A stretch of 64,000 nucleotides of DNA from Catonia carolina (lineage: Eukaryota > Arthropoda > Insecta > Hemiptera > Achilidae), in contig JAQMRL010000001.1 in the NCBI GenBank assembly GCA_035578175.1, positions 52,785,553 through 52,849,552 on the forward strand, written 5' to 3'. The notes under the pieces were generated by a model that made no database searches, had not been told where the DNA came from, and saw nothing but the letters and a program-made list of their open reading frames with translations. The position numbers and the translations under genes were made by a program. Each line of letters starts with the position of its first letter. Within the stretch, counting starts at the first letter, position 1. Below are positions 11,245-25,337 of the stretch, in pieces.

Positions 11245-13395
11245 AATATAGGCAAAAAAGAATTTCGTTTAGTTTTACCACACACTTACCTAAAAAAATC
11301 ATTTTACAGGAACGTGTGAAAAACTACAAAAAGTTAAAAGAGCTAAATTTAACCGATAATGTTATTTTATCAAAAAGTTACTTAAATATATTATTTATGA
11401 GGTTTTCTTAACTTCAACAAGTTTTCAGAAACTCCCCCCTCTCTTAACAATCTATGTCAGACTAAAAACCTTTAAACACATTATTTTTATACATTATTAA
11501 AACTAAAATACAATTATTTAAACACTTAAACGCACAATTAAATAGTTACCTTAAAACATGTTTATTCGGCAACTTTTAATAAAAAGAATCCAGTGAATAG
11601 TTTACACGTGGTTTTCAAGTCTTGTCAACATCAAATAGGAACACTGTTCATAATGACAGACACACTTGTCTTCATTTAGAGAAGCTCTAATATCCTTTTG
11701 ATACAGCAATCAATTAAACAACCCGGAATTAATGAAAGGATTCTTTCTCTACAAACTACATCTGCTTCAAAAGAAAACTGCATGTATAAACGCCCTTGCA
11801 ATTACCTGCTGGTGTATAAAACATAATAACATCTTCTGCATATCAATTAATAACTTAACAAAGAAGAAGGCATAATCAAATAAGTTACTATATTCTGTTA
11901 AATTGAACAGCAATAGGGCTATTAAAAGGAATGTCCATTCTTTATTCACTGCGGAAATGTAATACAAAATAAGTTCACCAATACAAAGCGTGAAGTGCGT
12001 GTTTGACTCTCCCTTATTAAACGAAATCATCTTCTATAAATAGAAAATGATTCAACATTTACTCACCTGTCATTACAACATATTGTTACTGTCATTATCA
12101 ACAGAATAAAAATTTTCATCATTATAAAAAGGATTTATTCAGAATTGTCTGAATTAATATGCACAATTTTCATAATTTTCCTGGTGAATTTTAATAGTAA
12201 TAACAATAGTAGGTATTACTATATAATAATATAATCCAATTAAATTTACAATAAAGTTCACATTAATAAATAAACAAACGTCAACGATTTATTTTACTTT
12301 TTTATAACGCAAAAGAAGAAAAATACAGACCGAAATAAATGAAGGCAATAAACGTGATTTATTTTAATACCTACTGAAAATTAAATGTTTATAAGAATTT
12401 TAATATACTTGTATTATTTAATATAAATTAATTTTTTCTATTTTCTTCTTTAAAATGTTACGTTCTGTTAATCATTTTAATAGAATTTTTTAATTTAATT
12501 TTATAATAACCTTGACAATAAATTCCAAATCCAACATTTTAATAAGTCTCTTATATACGTACAGTTGGTTCTTATAATTTTTGTATTTTTTAATGAATCT
12601 ACGTACCAACATTTTTACATATTTTCTTCATGTACCCGTTTTAAATGTTCATGTTTTCAAATATCTACTTCTACTGCCTTCATACCCACATTATTTAGTA
12701 TAAGTTATATCCGTTATTTCAGACCTGACAGAGTTTGCAAAAAACATTTGTAAACCGTTTGGTGTGTGCCTACAAGAATCGTGAGTTGGTATATCTCATC
12801 AGATAATTCTGAAATTATCTTGTAATAAAAATTTTAAACAATAATTTAGAGAAATAAGATTAGTTACGTAATTAACTTCTTGAATTTTCTGATCGATCAA
12901 AGAATAGTAGTATCAATTTTTGGTGGAAAAACGTCGACTAGAGAAAATTACCTGTTCAAAATTATTTAAATGAAGAAATACATAAGAGAGAAGAGTTGGG
13001 AAATTATATACTTTAGGAACAGAAAAACAAACACCTGAAATTTGTGTTTTCTTGTTAGCTTGTCTGTTTATTACATATTACGATTTACTCTTACAACTAA
13101 AACGTAATTTTTTCTAACCTAAAATACTAATTTTTATAAACTACATAACAGAGATGTTCAGGAACCTCCATAATTAATTTAAAAGAATACTTCATACATC
13201 ATGTACACTATACTTTCTTGCACTCTTGGCTTTTCACACACTTTGATTACATCCTGACATTACTATGCTTTTTCTCTAACTCTGATGACAGTACACCAAT
13301 TTAAATGATTTTTCCTGTTAAACCTACGCAACAGATCTTCGCTGTCAAACAGCAGGATTTCTTCAAGGTTGTCATGGCGATAGAGCCTTTACTCA
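11245..13395. other. AT-rich stretch, no feature seen
   Basis: Frames at 11767-12030 (minus) and 12565-12753 (plus) are hydrophobic and rich in F, I, L and Y, as expected of random AT-rich DNA. They show no family resemblance. Confidence 0.5.
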
Positions 13396-13399
13396 TGCC

Positions 13400-13530
13400 G
13401 TTGTAAACCTTCAGATTTCGCTGGATACAAAGCCCTTTTGCAGGTTTTAGTCGAGATCGTTGTTCCTAACAAATGAGAATTTTCGTCTCATTGGCCAGTA
13501 AAATTTTTGATACATTTGTCTGAGTTCTTT
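13400..13530 (-). pseudogene. Possible Gypsy-type integrase zinc-binding scrap
   Basis: The minus-strand translation contains MYQKFYWPMRRKFSFVRNND, which resembles the (x)KFYWPxMRxDIxxFVRxCDxC segment at the start of Ty3/Gypsy integrases. The cysteines are lost and a stop follows. It is the only hint of internal LTR-retrotransposon coding sequence in the window and is too short to be certain. Confidence 0.33.
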
Positions 13531-13534
13531 CCTT

Positions 13535-14720
13535 TTATTTTTGACACGGGAAAAAATCTAGAAATTATAACAGAACAAAAAATAACTAATATCTCTGAGA
13601 GAATAAAACATTGTTGGATAAAAAGTGCAAATCTCATAAAGAAATGAAAACATCTACATTTACGCGATCAGTATTCCGAATATTACTGATAAAATAAAAC
13701 TGATGAGAATTATTAAAACAGAAAAATAATTGGGTCTTACAAAATTTATTAACATTTTTGTTTTGAGTGAAATATGGAGAAATGCGGATATAGAAATTCT
13801 TGGATAATAACACAGAAATAATCCTGGTGGACATCGAGATGATATAAGAACGACGAAAAACAGGAAATCAGTTGATGAGAGATTGGTATGTCGCATACCA
13901 ACAAACGAAGATGAAGATGGACCAAAGGTCGAGGATGATAAAAAGAAAAAGAAGTTATTAAAATAAGCTGTAATAAAATATTACTTAAGTAATCTGAAGA
14001 AATATTTTAAGGAATTTGCTATCTATCGTCCAGTGAATAAAATATTATTATGATTATGTTCAGACTTGTTAGACTTATCAGTGAATACTTTAATAATAAA
14101 GTGTAAAAGAGAAAACAAAGATTTAGAGACAGAATCAGTTGGATATTATCAATAATAATTCATAAATACATATACAATAATAATTACTATGGCGCACTGC
14201 CTGCCCTGCCTGGTAATACTGTACTGAAGTAGTACGACCGGTTTCCTACGATGACGCTTCTTTTTCCTGTACAGACATCTGTTAATTGTTGAGTGAAACT
14301 CACCACAAAATACTATTACATACTCGGTGGCAATTTAATTATGATCAATTAAATATACCACTCGTTAACTCATACGACCTCTAGTTCATAAATTATTTAC
14401 TTATTATAATACAATATTCAATTCGGTACATACACAATTTTTAATTGTAGGCGTAATGTAAAAACAAAAAACTTGAAGTCTATTCGGTTTGAATGTAAAA
14501 TTAATTTACATAAAATACTTTCATATTGTTAAATTTACTAATCAGTTATTCCTTTCTCGTACAATAATACATATAAAATCAGTTAATTAACTATGTTTAG
14601 TTAGTTAAAATGACCTGGATAAATCTGTAAAAGTAATAAATATGTATTTGCAATATTCAATAACAATAAAACCCACCTAAATTATGTACACCTAAGGCAA
14701 TTTTTGAAATCTGTGTATAT
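13535..14720. other. AT-rich stretch, no feature seen
   Basis: Two overlapping minus-strand frames (13634-13834 and 13660-13896) are in conflicting registers and look random. A short GC-richer piece at 14188-14275 has no recognisable identity. Confidence 0.45.
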
Positions 14721-14724
14721 AAAT

Positions 14725-15175
14725 GAGAAAGCCCTCCCTGATTTTATCACCAATTTCCAACTTTTTATTTTCCAATTTTAATTTTCCAACTTTCCGATCA
14801 CTAAGAGATCTGAAATTTAGCGTATCTGTTCCTTAGAGGTTGAATATAACAACTAAAACATTTCCATTTTGACCACTTCAGCCTAAAACGTAAAAAGGGG
14901 ATGACTACACTAAACCAATAAATATTATTTCTAAATCTTTCTGATGATCTGCAGCGGTAAACATCGGTATGTCTATATAAAAATTAAAGCTTCAAAATGC
15001 GTACTACTATTTTCTTCTGAAGGGTTTCATATAGATGTAAATCTCCCCTAATGTATAAAATATTATTTGTCTACATTCCCAAAGAGCTGTCGTTCTGAAA
15101 ATTTGCATTAACATTCTTAAAATGAGACTTAAAAATAGAAGGGTTTTAATATTGGTTCCTGTTAATAATCAGATA
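14725..15175 (-). repeat. Repeat R, copy 5
   Basis: On the plus strand it begins GAGAAAGCCCTCCCTGATTT, then AACTTTCCGATCACTAAGAG and ATCTGAAATTTAGCG, and further on CCCAAAGAGCTGTCGTTCTG, the inverted form of the family blocks. Two internal units are visible. Confidence 0.6.
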
Positions 15176-15320
15176 AACTAATTCTTCATTAAACAGGAAT
15201 ACAAAAAATAAATTAAATAAACGAATTATAACTTATCTGTAAAAATCTTGATGTTTATTATAATAATGTCAATTAATACTGACACACTTTAAATAATATT
15301 ACTGTGTTATTTATCAATAA

Positions 15321-15321
<1 letters not shown>

Positions 15322-15357
<36 letters not shown>
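15322..15357. repeat. (TAA)n microsatellite
   Basis: About 11 consecutive ATA/TAA triplets in an A/T-only stretch. No adjoining element end is recognised. Confidence 0.9.
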
Positions 15358-15359
<2 letters not shown>

Positions 15360-17125
15360 TATTCTGAACTTAATCCCATTAATATTTTCTTTTAACTCTT
15401 TCAAAATTTGAGTAACCACAACCATACCCTTCATCTGATCATTAATCTTAAATATAACATTTAATAATTAATATATTATATTAAATTGTCTTTTATAAAT
15501 TTAAATAATAAATATTCATTTCATTTGTTTAATAATTAAATATATTAATATATAACTAAATTTATGAATCGTATTATTAATCATTATTTATGTTTTATCA
15601 AACATGTGTAGTCATTGATACACGATATTCATTGATTGGTATATGTTATAAGTACTAAGTACTGTTACAAAATGTGGAGTAAAACGAGGAAAAAATATAA
15701 CCAGATTAATAGATGCACCGGTCTGAGGGTAGCAGGACGCCTACGCTCAGCACAGAAGAAATTTTCAGTACAATATTGCCCAACATGTTCTTATCGTAAA
15801 AAATAACATGAAAAGTAAAACAGGTTTTATTGTTGCTAGATTTCATTGAACAACTATTTAGAAAAATTAGATCAATATTTCCAAAACTAACCAAATAAAA
15901 ACAGTGAGTTTAATAAAAACCAATTCACTAAAACAACTTTATACATAGGCTACTACACAATAATATAATATAATTCTTAAAGCAAAAGAAATGACATGAT
16001 AAATGGTAGCCTATATCGTTGATAAAAAAATTTAATATCTTCTACCTCCTGACCACAGCTACACGAAAATAAACAAAATTATACATAGGCTACATCAAAG
16101 CATACGAATAAGTTAAGTAAAATCTTATCCACTATTTCGTCTGCTAAGCATAAACGAAAATTCCAATATAATTAATTTTTACAATATTTCATTTGTAAAA
16201 CTTCATAAAACATACTTATGTAAAACGAATCATATAAGATACATATTTTAAAAAATATGTTAACGTGTTATAAGGTTACAATCTTACTGTCGTACTGAAC
16301 ACAAAATATATCTCAAGAACAAAATTAATAACGAAGAAAGTTAATAAATCTAAAGGAATAGATGTAATAATTAATAAAGTTTGAGAGTAAAAGAGAGTCT
16401 GAAAAACAAGTTTGTAATGTTTGTAGTAATAATAGAATATGAGTTGAGAGGCAATATGTGTGTAGCGTATTTTGAGTCGTCTACACAGCCATTATAGAAA
16501 GTGTATTATTGGATATACGAGAAATAAACTGAGCATTACCGATAGTAAATTTCTACAAGAAAATAAATAATATATTTCTGTACTACACAGTAATTAAGAT
16601 AATTACAAAGATTCAAATAATAAATAATAAGATAATAGTTTGCACTGTTGGTAATCACTTTACGTAATTATGTTTTTCAATAAAGTCCCGAACGGTAATG
16701 TCAAATATTTTCGATTCATATTATTTTGTTCTTCATTCAATTTTAAAAAATAGCTTACAACAATTTCTTAAATCACTGATAATTTCTCGTGGAATGTAGA
16801 ATGTGAAGTAATGTGATACTACAAAAAAAAGGCTTCAAAGTTTAATGTTAAAATACTTCTTCCGAGTGATCTACTCACTAAAATAACCACTTACCGTTTT
16901 CAATTTAATCTCTTTATTACTCTAGAAAATATCATCTCTAGATCCGTTATTATTATCAGAGAAGGTTTGTTATATCAATCATAAATATTGCAACATGTGA
17001 ACTCAATAGTAATTTACTGTTATCCAATTTCATGTTAGATTATAACATTTTCTACAAGGTACATTATAAATATAAGTGCGTACATAAAATTCGATTAAAG
17101 TGTATGGAAAAATCTCATGTTTTCT
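15360..17125. other. AT-rich stretch, no feature seen
   Basis: A single 62-codon minus-strand frame (15706-15894) without a domain. Otherwise only A/T-rich filler up to the Jockey relic. Confidence 0.5.
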
Positions 17126-17129
17126 ATAC

Positions 17130-17910
17130 CTAGTTGTCAAGGGGCATTAATTTTTTTATAGTAACAATGTATTTTTACTCAAAATCCAGTTTCCAGATTA
17201 TACTGCCTATAGATAATATTTTTGGTTATTTTATAAACGTTCCAGAGGAAAATGTTCTTGGACCTGTATTGGACGTTTTGTATAACGGTGACTTACCTCT
17301 ACCTGATAAAATACATACAACAGCGACAACATAAAGCTACCTTAGTCAATGATAACCCTGCAGATTCACCAAAATTGTTATAAAAGTATCTGATTAAACT
17401 TGAAAAATGGTTAATCACTTAAAAAATACAAATTAATGAAAACAATCTGTACATGTTTACGAAAAGGCGACTATCAATCAGTAAAGCAGGACCATAACAA
17501 TATTCCATATTGTAACACCGTCAGGTATCTATAGTAGGTCTACATTTAGATCCTCAACTTACATAGAAACAACAAATATCTAACAACAGAAAATAACTTT
17601 ATCTGAATTTTCGTAAAATCTACTGGATTTTGGACAATAAATCTCTCATGTCACAATCGAACAAAATAAATCTCTTTTAAAATCCATTTTGGACACACGG
17701 GACGCAACTTTAGGAAACTTCTCCAAATTCGAAACTCAAAATTTTAGAACGATTTTAATTAACAACAAACAGAAAGATGTTGAACATACCCTGACACAAA
17801 AGTAAAAATCAATCTTAGGAGATCTCAACATAAAGGACTTAAAAGAATAAAATTTAGAATTCAGTATTAAATATTCTGTTACACTTGAACATAAAAATTT
17901 ACTATATTTA
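17130..17910 (+). pseudogene. Decayed Jockey-type reverse transcriptase relic
   Basis: An old LINE relic. The frame at 17134-17334 ends with VLGPVLDVLYNGDLP, which corresponds to the VPQGS...LGPVLY...ADLP segment of Jockey RT with the VPQGS box itself degraded to VPEEN. Downstream, in shifting frames with many stops, remain IKLEKWL-like sequence, VGLHLDPQLT (the GLHLD(K/R)RLTW motif), FRKIYWILD, and finally LGDLNIKDLKE, in the same order as in the intact frame at 29562-30911. The catalytic YADD is not recognisable. It is much more diverged than the young family, so it belongs to an older or different Jockey lineage. Not functional. Confidence 0.75.
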
Positions 17911-17914
17911 TAGC

Positions 17915-20900
17915 AATTAATTTATTATACAATATTTTAACTCAAAATTCATGGTTTTGACTGACCTTATAAGATACTTAAATCAAAATTAAGCGAAATA
18001 TTTATTGTATTTGACTAATTTTTCTCTTGTAAATATCGCAGAGGTCAAAGATGGTTGGATTGTTTAGGCACTTCTTGCCGTATCAATTACTTAGTCTTAT
18101 AAAATTAACACGTGGTAATGTAGCAGTAAGCAAAAATAAAAACTTTACGTAAATACACAATTCAAGTAAGGATCAATACCTAGCAGCGAACTTCCGACAT
18201 TACAGTACTTTTAAATTAAAACACAGTGTTTGTCCAAACGAGCTTATCTCCTTCAGAAACGTCTTAAAGGGATTACCTATGTGAGTACCTGAATTCAACC
18301 CTCGGATAAGTGTATATGTACATACACATATTACGCGGTAGCTTTTATTTGAAATTGTTTATAATACATTCAGAGGAAAAGGTCATTTATGTAAGGAATT
18401 TTCAAGTCGATATGTGAGGTTTTGCTTGATATAGGTGTATCAGCAATTCTACGGCCAATCAGCCAGTACCGTTAATAAAATGTATGATTTGGTTATTTTC
18501 TTTTGTTTTATTTACGTATACGTTAAAATCTTCTATCCAAAACTAGACTGAAAAGTATTAGGGCGTTACCAATAATTTCTTGAAATTTCAGATCTAAATA
18601 CAGAAGCATTATTTAATATTTAGCCTGCTCGTGAAACTTACCCAAACTAACAATTATAAAATGTCTCACTGTTTTAGATATGCCTATTTCACAGATACAA
18701 TAGACTTGCACACATTGCCTACAGTTAGATTTAAAATGAGATAACAATGGTTCAAGGTGTAGAATGTATAGTATTTATAGACTGTCCGATACCCATGTCA
18801 TATTTTTATAGTTTTATTTTTAAAAGGCATTAATTTTACGATTATGTTTAAGTAGCTTTACAATACTTGGTTTGCAACATTCAGGCGGCGGTTTAGCTAC
18901 TTGGTCCGTCAGTCTAGTCTATCGATTGTGGTCGCCTGGAGTACATGTGTGAAATCAGCTCGTTAAGATTGTATCTTAGAAAAGCAGAGCACATAAAGGA
19001 GGACCTTGCTTAGATCTCTAAAGTTAGATATAGATTGAGTAGCGTTTTCAACTGATAGCTTCACAGTTAACGAAACCCTGCGGGCTGTTATTGGCCAGCC
19101 AACTGAATCGCAATAAAGACAGTATCAGAAAAACATTAAAAAAATTTTATGGATAGGTATCACATTTTATTACCGTTTTTTATATTTCCTAGAATAAACA
19201 ATTTTTCCTTTCTATATGTTAGACTTTATTGGTTATTGTTAAAATATTGCGTACTTAAACAAATTTTTCGTGAATGACAATCATTAATATTTTTCACGAA
19301 GTTAAACTCTAAAAACTAATATTATTTTTACTGTTTTGAACAAATCGTTTGAATGTCAAGAATAAAACAACAAAAACTGAAATTTATAAACTGATACCAA
19401 GGGGTATTACTCACTCATTGTTCTATGATAGGAGATAATAAATTTTCAGTAATACGAAAAATTATTTTTGTGCATCATTTAATCGACAAAGAAACAGTAA
19501 GAAAATCTAAGAACTGTGTTAGTACCAATTATCCACTCATAATTTTATTTCCACCTAAATTTATAATAAATCCCTCAAATTGTAATGAAAAGTTGAAAAG
19601 GGCGGTTTTAGTCACCAGTACAGAAAATTGAAAAATTGACGCAAGATATTTCATTTTGAGGGGATGAGTGAGCAAAATAACAGGAACCGTGTGAATCAAG
19701 ATAGAGCTGCTATTAAAAATGTCACTACGCTCTAGTCTACTGAAGCCGATTGCTACGTAATGGTGCTGCGTCCGGTTCTCAGGAAACCATGGTATACATA
19801 ATAGACAAAATACAGGTGTAAAGGTGTGTTATTGGCATGTTCAAATAACGATAGCGGACAGATAGCACCATCGAGCCATCCAGAAAATATAAGGATAAGA
19901 AATCTTAAGAAAATGCGGATACATGAAATTTAAAATTCTATAGCAAAGAGTCGACTAAGAAGATAGGAGCTGATGGATTAGACGACTACGAAAGCCTAGA
20001 ATTCCATAAGGCCTCCAAAAAAAATGGTAAGGGTGAGTAAAAATATAATCACTGTATTTAGTAAATTTGGCGCTACAATAAATATAAATTCTGTTGTTTA
20101 GATACTTCAGAGACGTACACATTATGTCTACACTCAAATGTCCTTAAAAAATTTTAAAAACAAAACAACTGTAGAACATTAAACCAGACAACTGTACTGC
20201 AATAAAACTTCTGATAACATCAAATAAATATTCACATCTGATAATAATACACTGGTTTGATACACGTGAATTTACAAATGATTGAAAATGTATTTTTACT
20301 AAAATGCATACAGATAAATATAATATTGACTTAATAAAATAAGATTTAGGTCAACGGTTTAATAATAAATTTCTCTACCTTATAATTTATTTTATATTTT
20401 TGAATTTTGTAAACAGTGTTTCGTAATATCGATAAAAGCTGTCTACTTTTAAAATTAGACTATTATGCTATAAAAACATTTAAAAACAATACCGTGTCAC
20501 GATGACACAAGCATTCTTACCATGTGACGTCCATGCTGCTGACTCCATCGCATACCAGAATTGGAAATATGTTGCAATTTTCTATGTAGTAAACAATACC
20601 GCAATAAATTAATAGATTAAAATACTATTTTATTACTATAAGAGTAGTATACACCGTTACGGAGAATACTAATACAAATTTTGTAAACAAGTCGTTACCT
20701 ATAAATTATTTTTGTCTAGTATTGTACAAATTTCTAATCAGCTTTTGACCGATGGTAACACACAGACCTAGATCTAACCTGTGCGAGTAGTATATAATAT
20801 GTTGTTAGGCAATTTAAAACGCTATATAACTTGTATATTACCACAGGATGTTGTTAGATCGTTAGAAAGATATTTTTTCTAACACCATTAAAAACCATTT

Positions 20901-22340
20901 TACTATAAACTGTTCATAGTAATTTTATTCCAAAAAATGCTTAAAGTGAAACCAATGAAGTTTTTACTAAATACACGCAAATTTTACATGGAGTTTCAGA
21001 GCTTTAATACTGCTTTTGATTCTTAATGCAGTATTATTTACTTTAAATAACAACCAACTAAAAATCGAGAAAAATATGAAGACGGAACGTTCTAACAGAA
21101 TATTGAAAATTGTTTACAAAATTTTTTTATACATAATTCACTGAAATGTGGTATGGTCTTTTTTAAATCTGGTGACATCATTAGAAAATAACTATAATTT
21201 GTAAGCACAACTACATTATTGCTGAAACGGTAAAATTAATTGTATTAAGTCAGCATTCGTAGACTTCATATTAACGTTAATGTAGGCATATTTATGTCAG
21301 ATTGTTTTTGGAAAATTTGTAAGTTAAACTTTAATCCTATTAAAAAATTATTGATAAACTTCATTTATTTAATTGTTTTTAATTTTTTCTACTTTCTTTT
21401 TTTATTTCAATTTTATGTTAGAAATAATAAGTTAGTGTGTTAAATGGTTCAAATAGTTTGTAGATATTAGTTATTCAATCCTTCCAGGTTTTCTATACAA
21501 AAATTGTTACTTTTACAAGTTAATATTTAATTTTCGTTAATTAATTTTGAGAGAAATTTCACTAATAGTATATTTTACATAAATATTTTGTTAGACGTAC
21601 CTACCAAAAATCAGTAAAAACACAGAATTTACATCGTACGGTTCTTGGCATGTCTTATACTCCTTTTTGGAAATTTCCTGGATGCAATAATTAAAGGAAA
21701 GCATGTTTCTTTGGACTAGCTCAAATTTTTTTAGTTGTTTCTTAAAACTTTACTCGCAATTTCAAAGATTAAGTATCATGAGATAAAATATTTTAAAGTA
21801 ATTTTTTGTTTATATGTCCATTAATAATAAATGTTACACTGCTACATTACTCAATTTTTAGTTTGACAGTTTGATGACATTTCCAAACGTAACTTTGTAA
21901 TTATGATGTGTTACTCGTAATAGGAAAATATTGTACAGTACTGAGATTACGTTACTTCTCGTCATATAATTGTTCATATACAATAACAGTATTAGATGGA
22001 ATAGATGGAAGGTGTGTGTGACAAAAAGAGAAAACTTCATTATAAATATACATGTCTTTCATGTGTAGAATAAAAAATAATAATACTTTACATATTGTAA
22101 TAGTACTTTAATTACTTCCTACTGCAAATGAATTACCTACATCAATGTATACTACATGAATTTCTGAAACGAAAACAAATTAATAAATTAAAATATTTAA
22201 TATTTAAGGAGAGGGTTCCTAACCTTTTATAATCTTTTAGGACCTTTAGTTAACATTTTAGGAAAGGTGTAAAGTTTCCTTTTAGGAAAGCGTTTTACTC
22301 TTGTACACAGGTATTTTACGAGATAAAATCTATAATTTTT
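17915..22340. other. AT-rich stretch with one GC-richer island, no gene seen
   Basis: The segment about 18885-19130 is visibly GC-richer (GGCGG, GGTCGCCTGGAG, CCCTGCGGGC) but contains no open frame, tRNA box or match elsewhere in the window. The remaining short frames (19425-19631, 19955-20137, 21858-22040) look random. Confidence 0.45.
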
Positions 22341-22344
22341 ATTT

Positions 22345-22520
22345 GAAAATTTAACCTATGTTGTATTAAATTTAGTCGCATCAATAGCTCGGTCATTATA
22401 GATTACAATACATTATAGAATGGTGAGTATTAACATGTTAAATTTCAAATCGTAGCCCGAAATAGAACCGAGATCTATCTATTCATAGTCCAGCACGCTA
22501 CCACAATACCATAGAGGAAA
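22345..22520 (-). mobile_element. SINE-2, decayed
   Basis: The minus-strand head TATTGTGGTAGCGTGCTGG (A box) is followed by a degraded B box GGTTCTATTTCG, then AAATTTAACATGTTAATACT and a tail AATGACCGAGCTATTGATGC plus GACTAAATTTAATA, matching the SINE-2 body and tail order. Confidence 0.65.
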
Positions 22521-23289
22521 ACAAGAAGTTCAATCTATTCAGCGATTACACTTAATTAAAGGGTCAATAAAATAAAAACCCGAATTAATAAATAACTATG
22601 AGTAAATAAAGTCAAAATAGTTGTGAAATCAGAACTAAGTGCAGTTGAAAGATTCTCCTTGAAAAGAAGAATATTAATATTTTTGTAGGTGTATAAAACT
22701 AAGAAGACACTGTTTATCAGAGTGACGCGTTGTTTCAAACAAGGACAAACAAATTAGTTAGAAGGTCCTGGTACCAAAAATAGTTGTACGATGCAATTCA
22801 TTACATTATTGTAGAAATAATAAGGTTGTATTCTTTTAAAATAATAGATCCTGTCTGAGAATAAAATTATTTTCAGGTTGTTGTAACTGTAACGGTGTTC
22901 TACTTATTTCACAGTATAAATAAAAGTGCAAGTAAATAGGCTACTGTGTAACTTTGTATACTAACTAAACACTGTTATTATCAATTGTATTTTTACACCA
23001 TTTTAATGCCGATTCTAAAGGAAAAAACTATTTTGTTCCGAAAATAATCACACTAAACAGTTGCTTACCAATTTTCTTTCATTGATTTATTCATTCATAT
23101 ATTTACGTACAAATTAGAATCGTGGTTATTAACGACCTAGTTGGGTTTAAATTATTAAATTTTTGTACGTTACCAGTTACGTTCCAGGCTGTCAATCAGA
23201 CACCCATAGTAGATCAGGATAACGTACTAACTAGGCCTACAAGTAGGATTGCATTAGATAAAGACAATCAGCAATACTTGAGTGCAGCG

Positions 23290-24055
23290 GCGTGCCTTCA
23301 CAAGCTGCTCTCGGGCAAAGTGCATAATTTTAACTGGATAGTTGCTTTTGCCAGTTATTTTTAATTCATTTCAGACTTTACTTTTTCTATTTATCACCTT
23401 AGGAATACTGTAGTCGTTTAAAATTAGAGCTCTTAGGAACGGTAGAGAAACAATATTTACTGATTTAGGGTAATTAACCCCTTTATACCTCTTAGGACAA
23501 AATTTGAAATCACGTTGCTCTCGGGTGGGTGCGTTGTTAAAAACTGGTTTGTTGCTTTTCCTGAATTCACTTCAAACTTAACTTTTCCAAGGCAACACTT
23601 GAAGAACACTAGGCCCTACTACCGATTTCATAATTACAGCTCTTTAAGAATTAAAAAATTAATTTTTATTTCAGGATGGTTAGCCTCTTTGTACAATTTA
23701 TATGAGGAAGTGGTTAAAATTTATACTTCTTAATTTTCTTGCATATTTTTTTAGAGATACGCACACAGAGTGTTGTAGTTATGCAGATCTTCGGAAATGG
23801 GTAGAAAACCATGATGTAGGCTAAAATTAATCTTTAGTATAAGTAGATACTGGTTTAAGGAATTCAATCCCTTTTTACTCATCAGGTGCAAAAGATTGAA
23901 AAACAAATGCTTTAATTTATTATTCAACCCTCAGCAACAAATGTGCTGAATTCCAGCGCGCTACGTGGAATCGGGAAATTAAAGAATTAGTGATGAATGA
24001 GTGAGTTAGTCAGTCAGTCAAGGAGGGCTTTCGCTCACATATTTATAGACATGTT
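23290..24055 (+). repeat. Repeat R, copy 2, longest, with internal repeated units
   Basis: The clearest copy. Two units starting GCTGCTCTCGGGCAAAGTGC (about 23303) and GTTGCTCTCGGGTGGGTGCG (about 23514) each continue with ...GGT/TAGTTTGTTGCTTTT...TTCAGACTT/TTCAAACTT and an 'AGCTCTT(A/C)GGAA'-type block. The 3' part has CTCAGCAACAAATGTGCTGA, ATCGGGAAATTAAAGAATTA and GAATGAGTGAGTTAGTCAGT ending GGGCTTTCGCTC. The open frames at 23122-23364 and 23515-23733 lie in or across these units and are not genes. Confidence 0.68.
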
Positions 24056-24059
24056 TAAA

Positions 24060-25335
24060 AAGGCAGTATGTAGTGATAATTCACAAATCATAAATTGTAT
24101 AGTTAATTAAAACGTAGGCTACTACAGATAAGCGAACAAAAAATTCTTTTACTCTAGACACCAAATTAGGTGTGACATCCTCACTGGTAAGGCTCTTCTG
24201 CCATGTTTAAAGCAGCCAACTTCCGTCAATATGATTTTGAGGAAGATCTCCTGGTAGCCACAGAAAAAAAATGAGATAAGTTCAAGTAAAGGCCAAAAAT
24301 AAATAAAGATCCCGCGAAATTTTTAAAGTTGGTAGCAGCAAAGTTTATTTATCAGTCCTACCGCCGAATATAAATGGACAACGGCACAAGGACTGTGAAA
24401 TTTAAAAAAAAATTAATAGAAAAATACAAAGAATCAACAATTTAAAATTTAATAAAAAACTATCAGTAATTTAAATTAAAAATATAAACGCGCCCTCTAG
24501 GTAAAAGGGTAAAAATACGAACCACAAAAAAAATTCTCCGCTTATATAGAACAACGTGCAATACCAACGAATCAGTCGTCCCACAAGATTGTTATCCAAT
24601 ATTTAACACTTCAGTTATATATTTTCCAGTAAAGTTAGGTTACGATAAAACCATAAATACCACAGGTTGGCGGTTTCTATAATAAACGGTCATTACAAAC
24701 CGTAGCGTATAAACCAATCGCTGTTGTTACTATTGCACAGCATCTTTCATATTATATGTTGTCGCTGAAGGCGGCCACAATGAGAATACTAATATACAAT
24801 CTGCAGTAACAAAATAGTGTCTATCTGCAAATATACCACGCTCAATACAACAATAAGATAGTGTTAGTAGTTATAAAGCGACATAAAAAGTAAAATGCAT
24901 CTAGTCTAGTACAAATTGCAATAATGCTGATCACCATGCCAAAGTATGGTATCATTATAGCATCCTTCTGCCGCAATTTTAAACGGTTGTAGTCACGATT
25001 ATATAATAAATAACCATCTTTGCGAATCATTAAACTATATTGGTCATTGCTCAGTATTATTATTCACTATTACACGTAACTTATATATTTATATTATCAT
25101 TCGTTATACAGACAGTCGTTATTTACTGAATAATTCCGCATTTTGGCTGACACTAACCTATCATTTACGAAACTAACTGCAGACCGTTAAATATATAATA
25201 AGTTTTATTTATAATACAAAACAATTGGTATTATTAACCTACACTAGTAGAAGAGCAAGATCACTTTTTTCAAAGAGATCTGAATTTTTTTTTTTTTTAT
25301 TTATCGGTTTCAGTAAGGATTTATTATTTGATTAA
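24060..25335. other. AT-rich stretch, no feature seen
   Basis: It contains one 62-codon minus-strand frame (24842-25030) of random appearance and a T14-like run just before the R1-like remnant. No promoter or splice structure could be supported. Confidence 0.45.
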
Positions 25336-25337
25336 CA

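Noticed and set aside
13634..13896. Two overlapping minus-strand frames
   Set aside because: Conflicting registers, AT-driven residue composition and no family resemblance.
22200..22330. GGGTTCCTAACCTTTT start resembling a hAT terminus
   Set aside because: No matching opposite end was found; the resemblance is too short.
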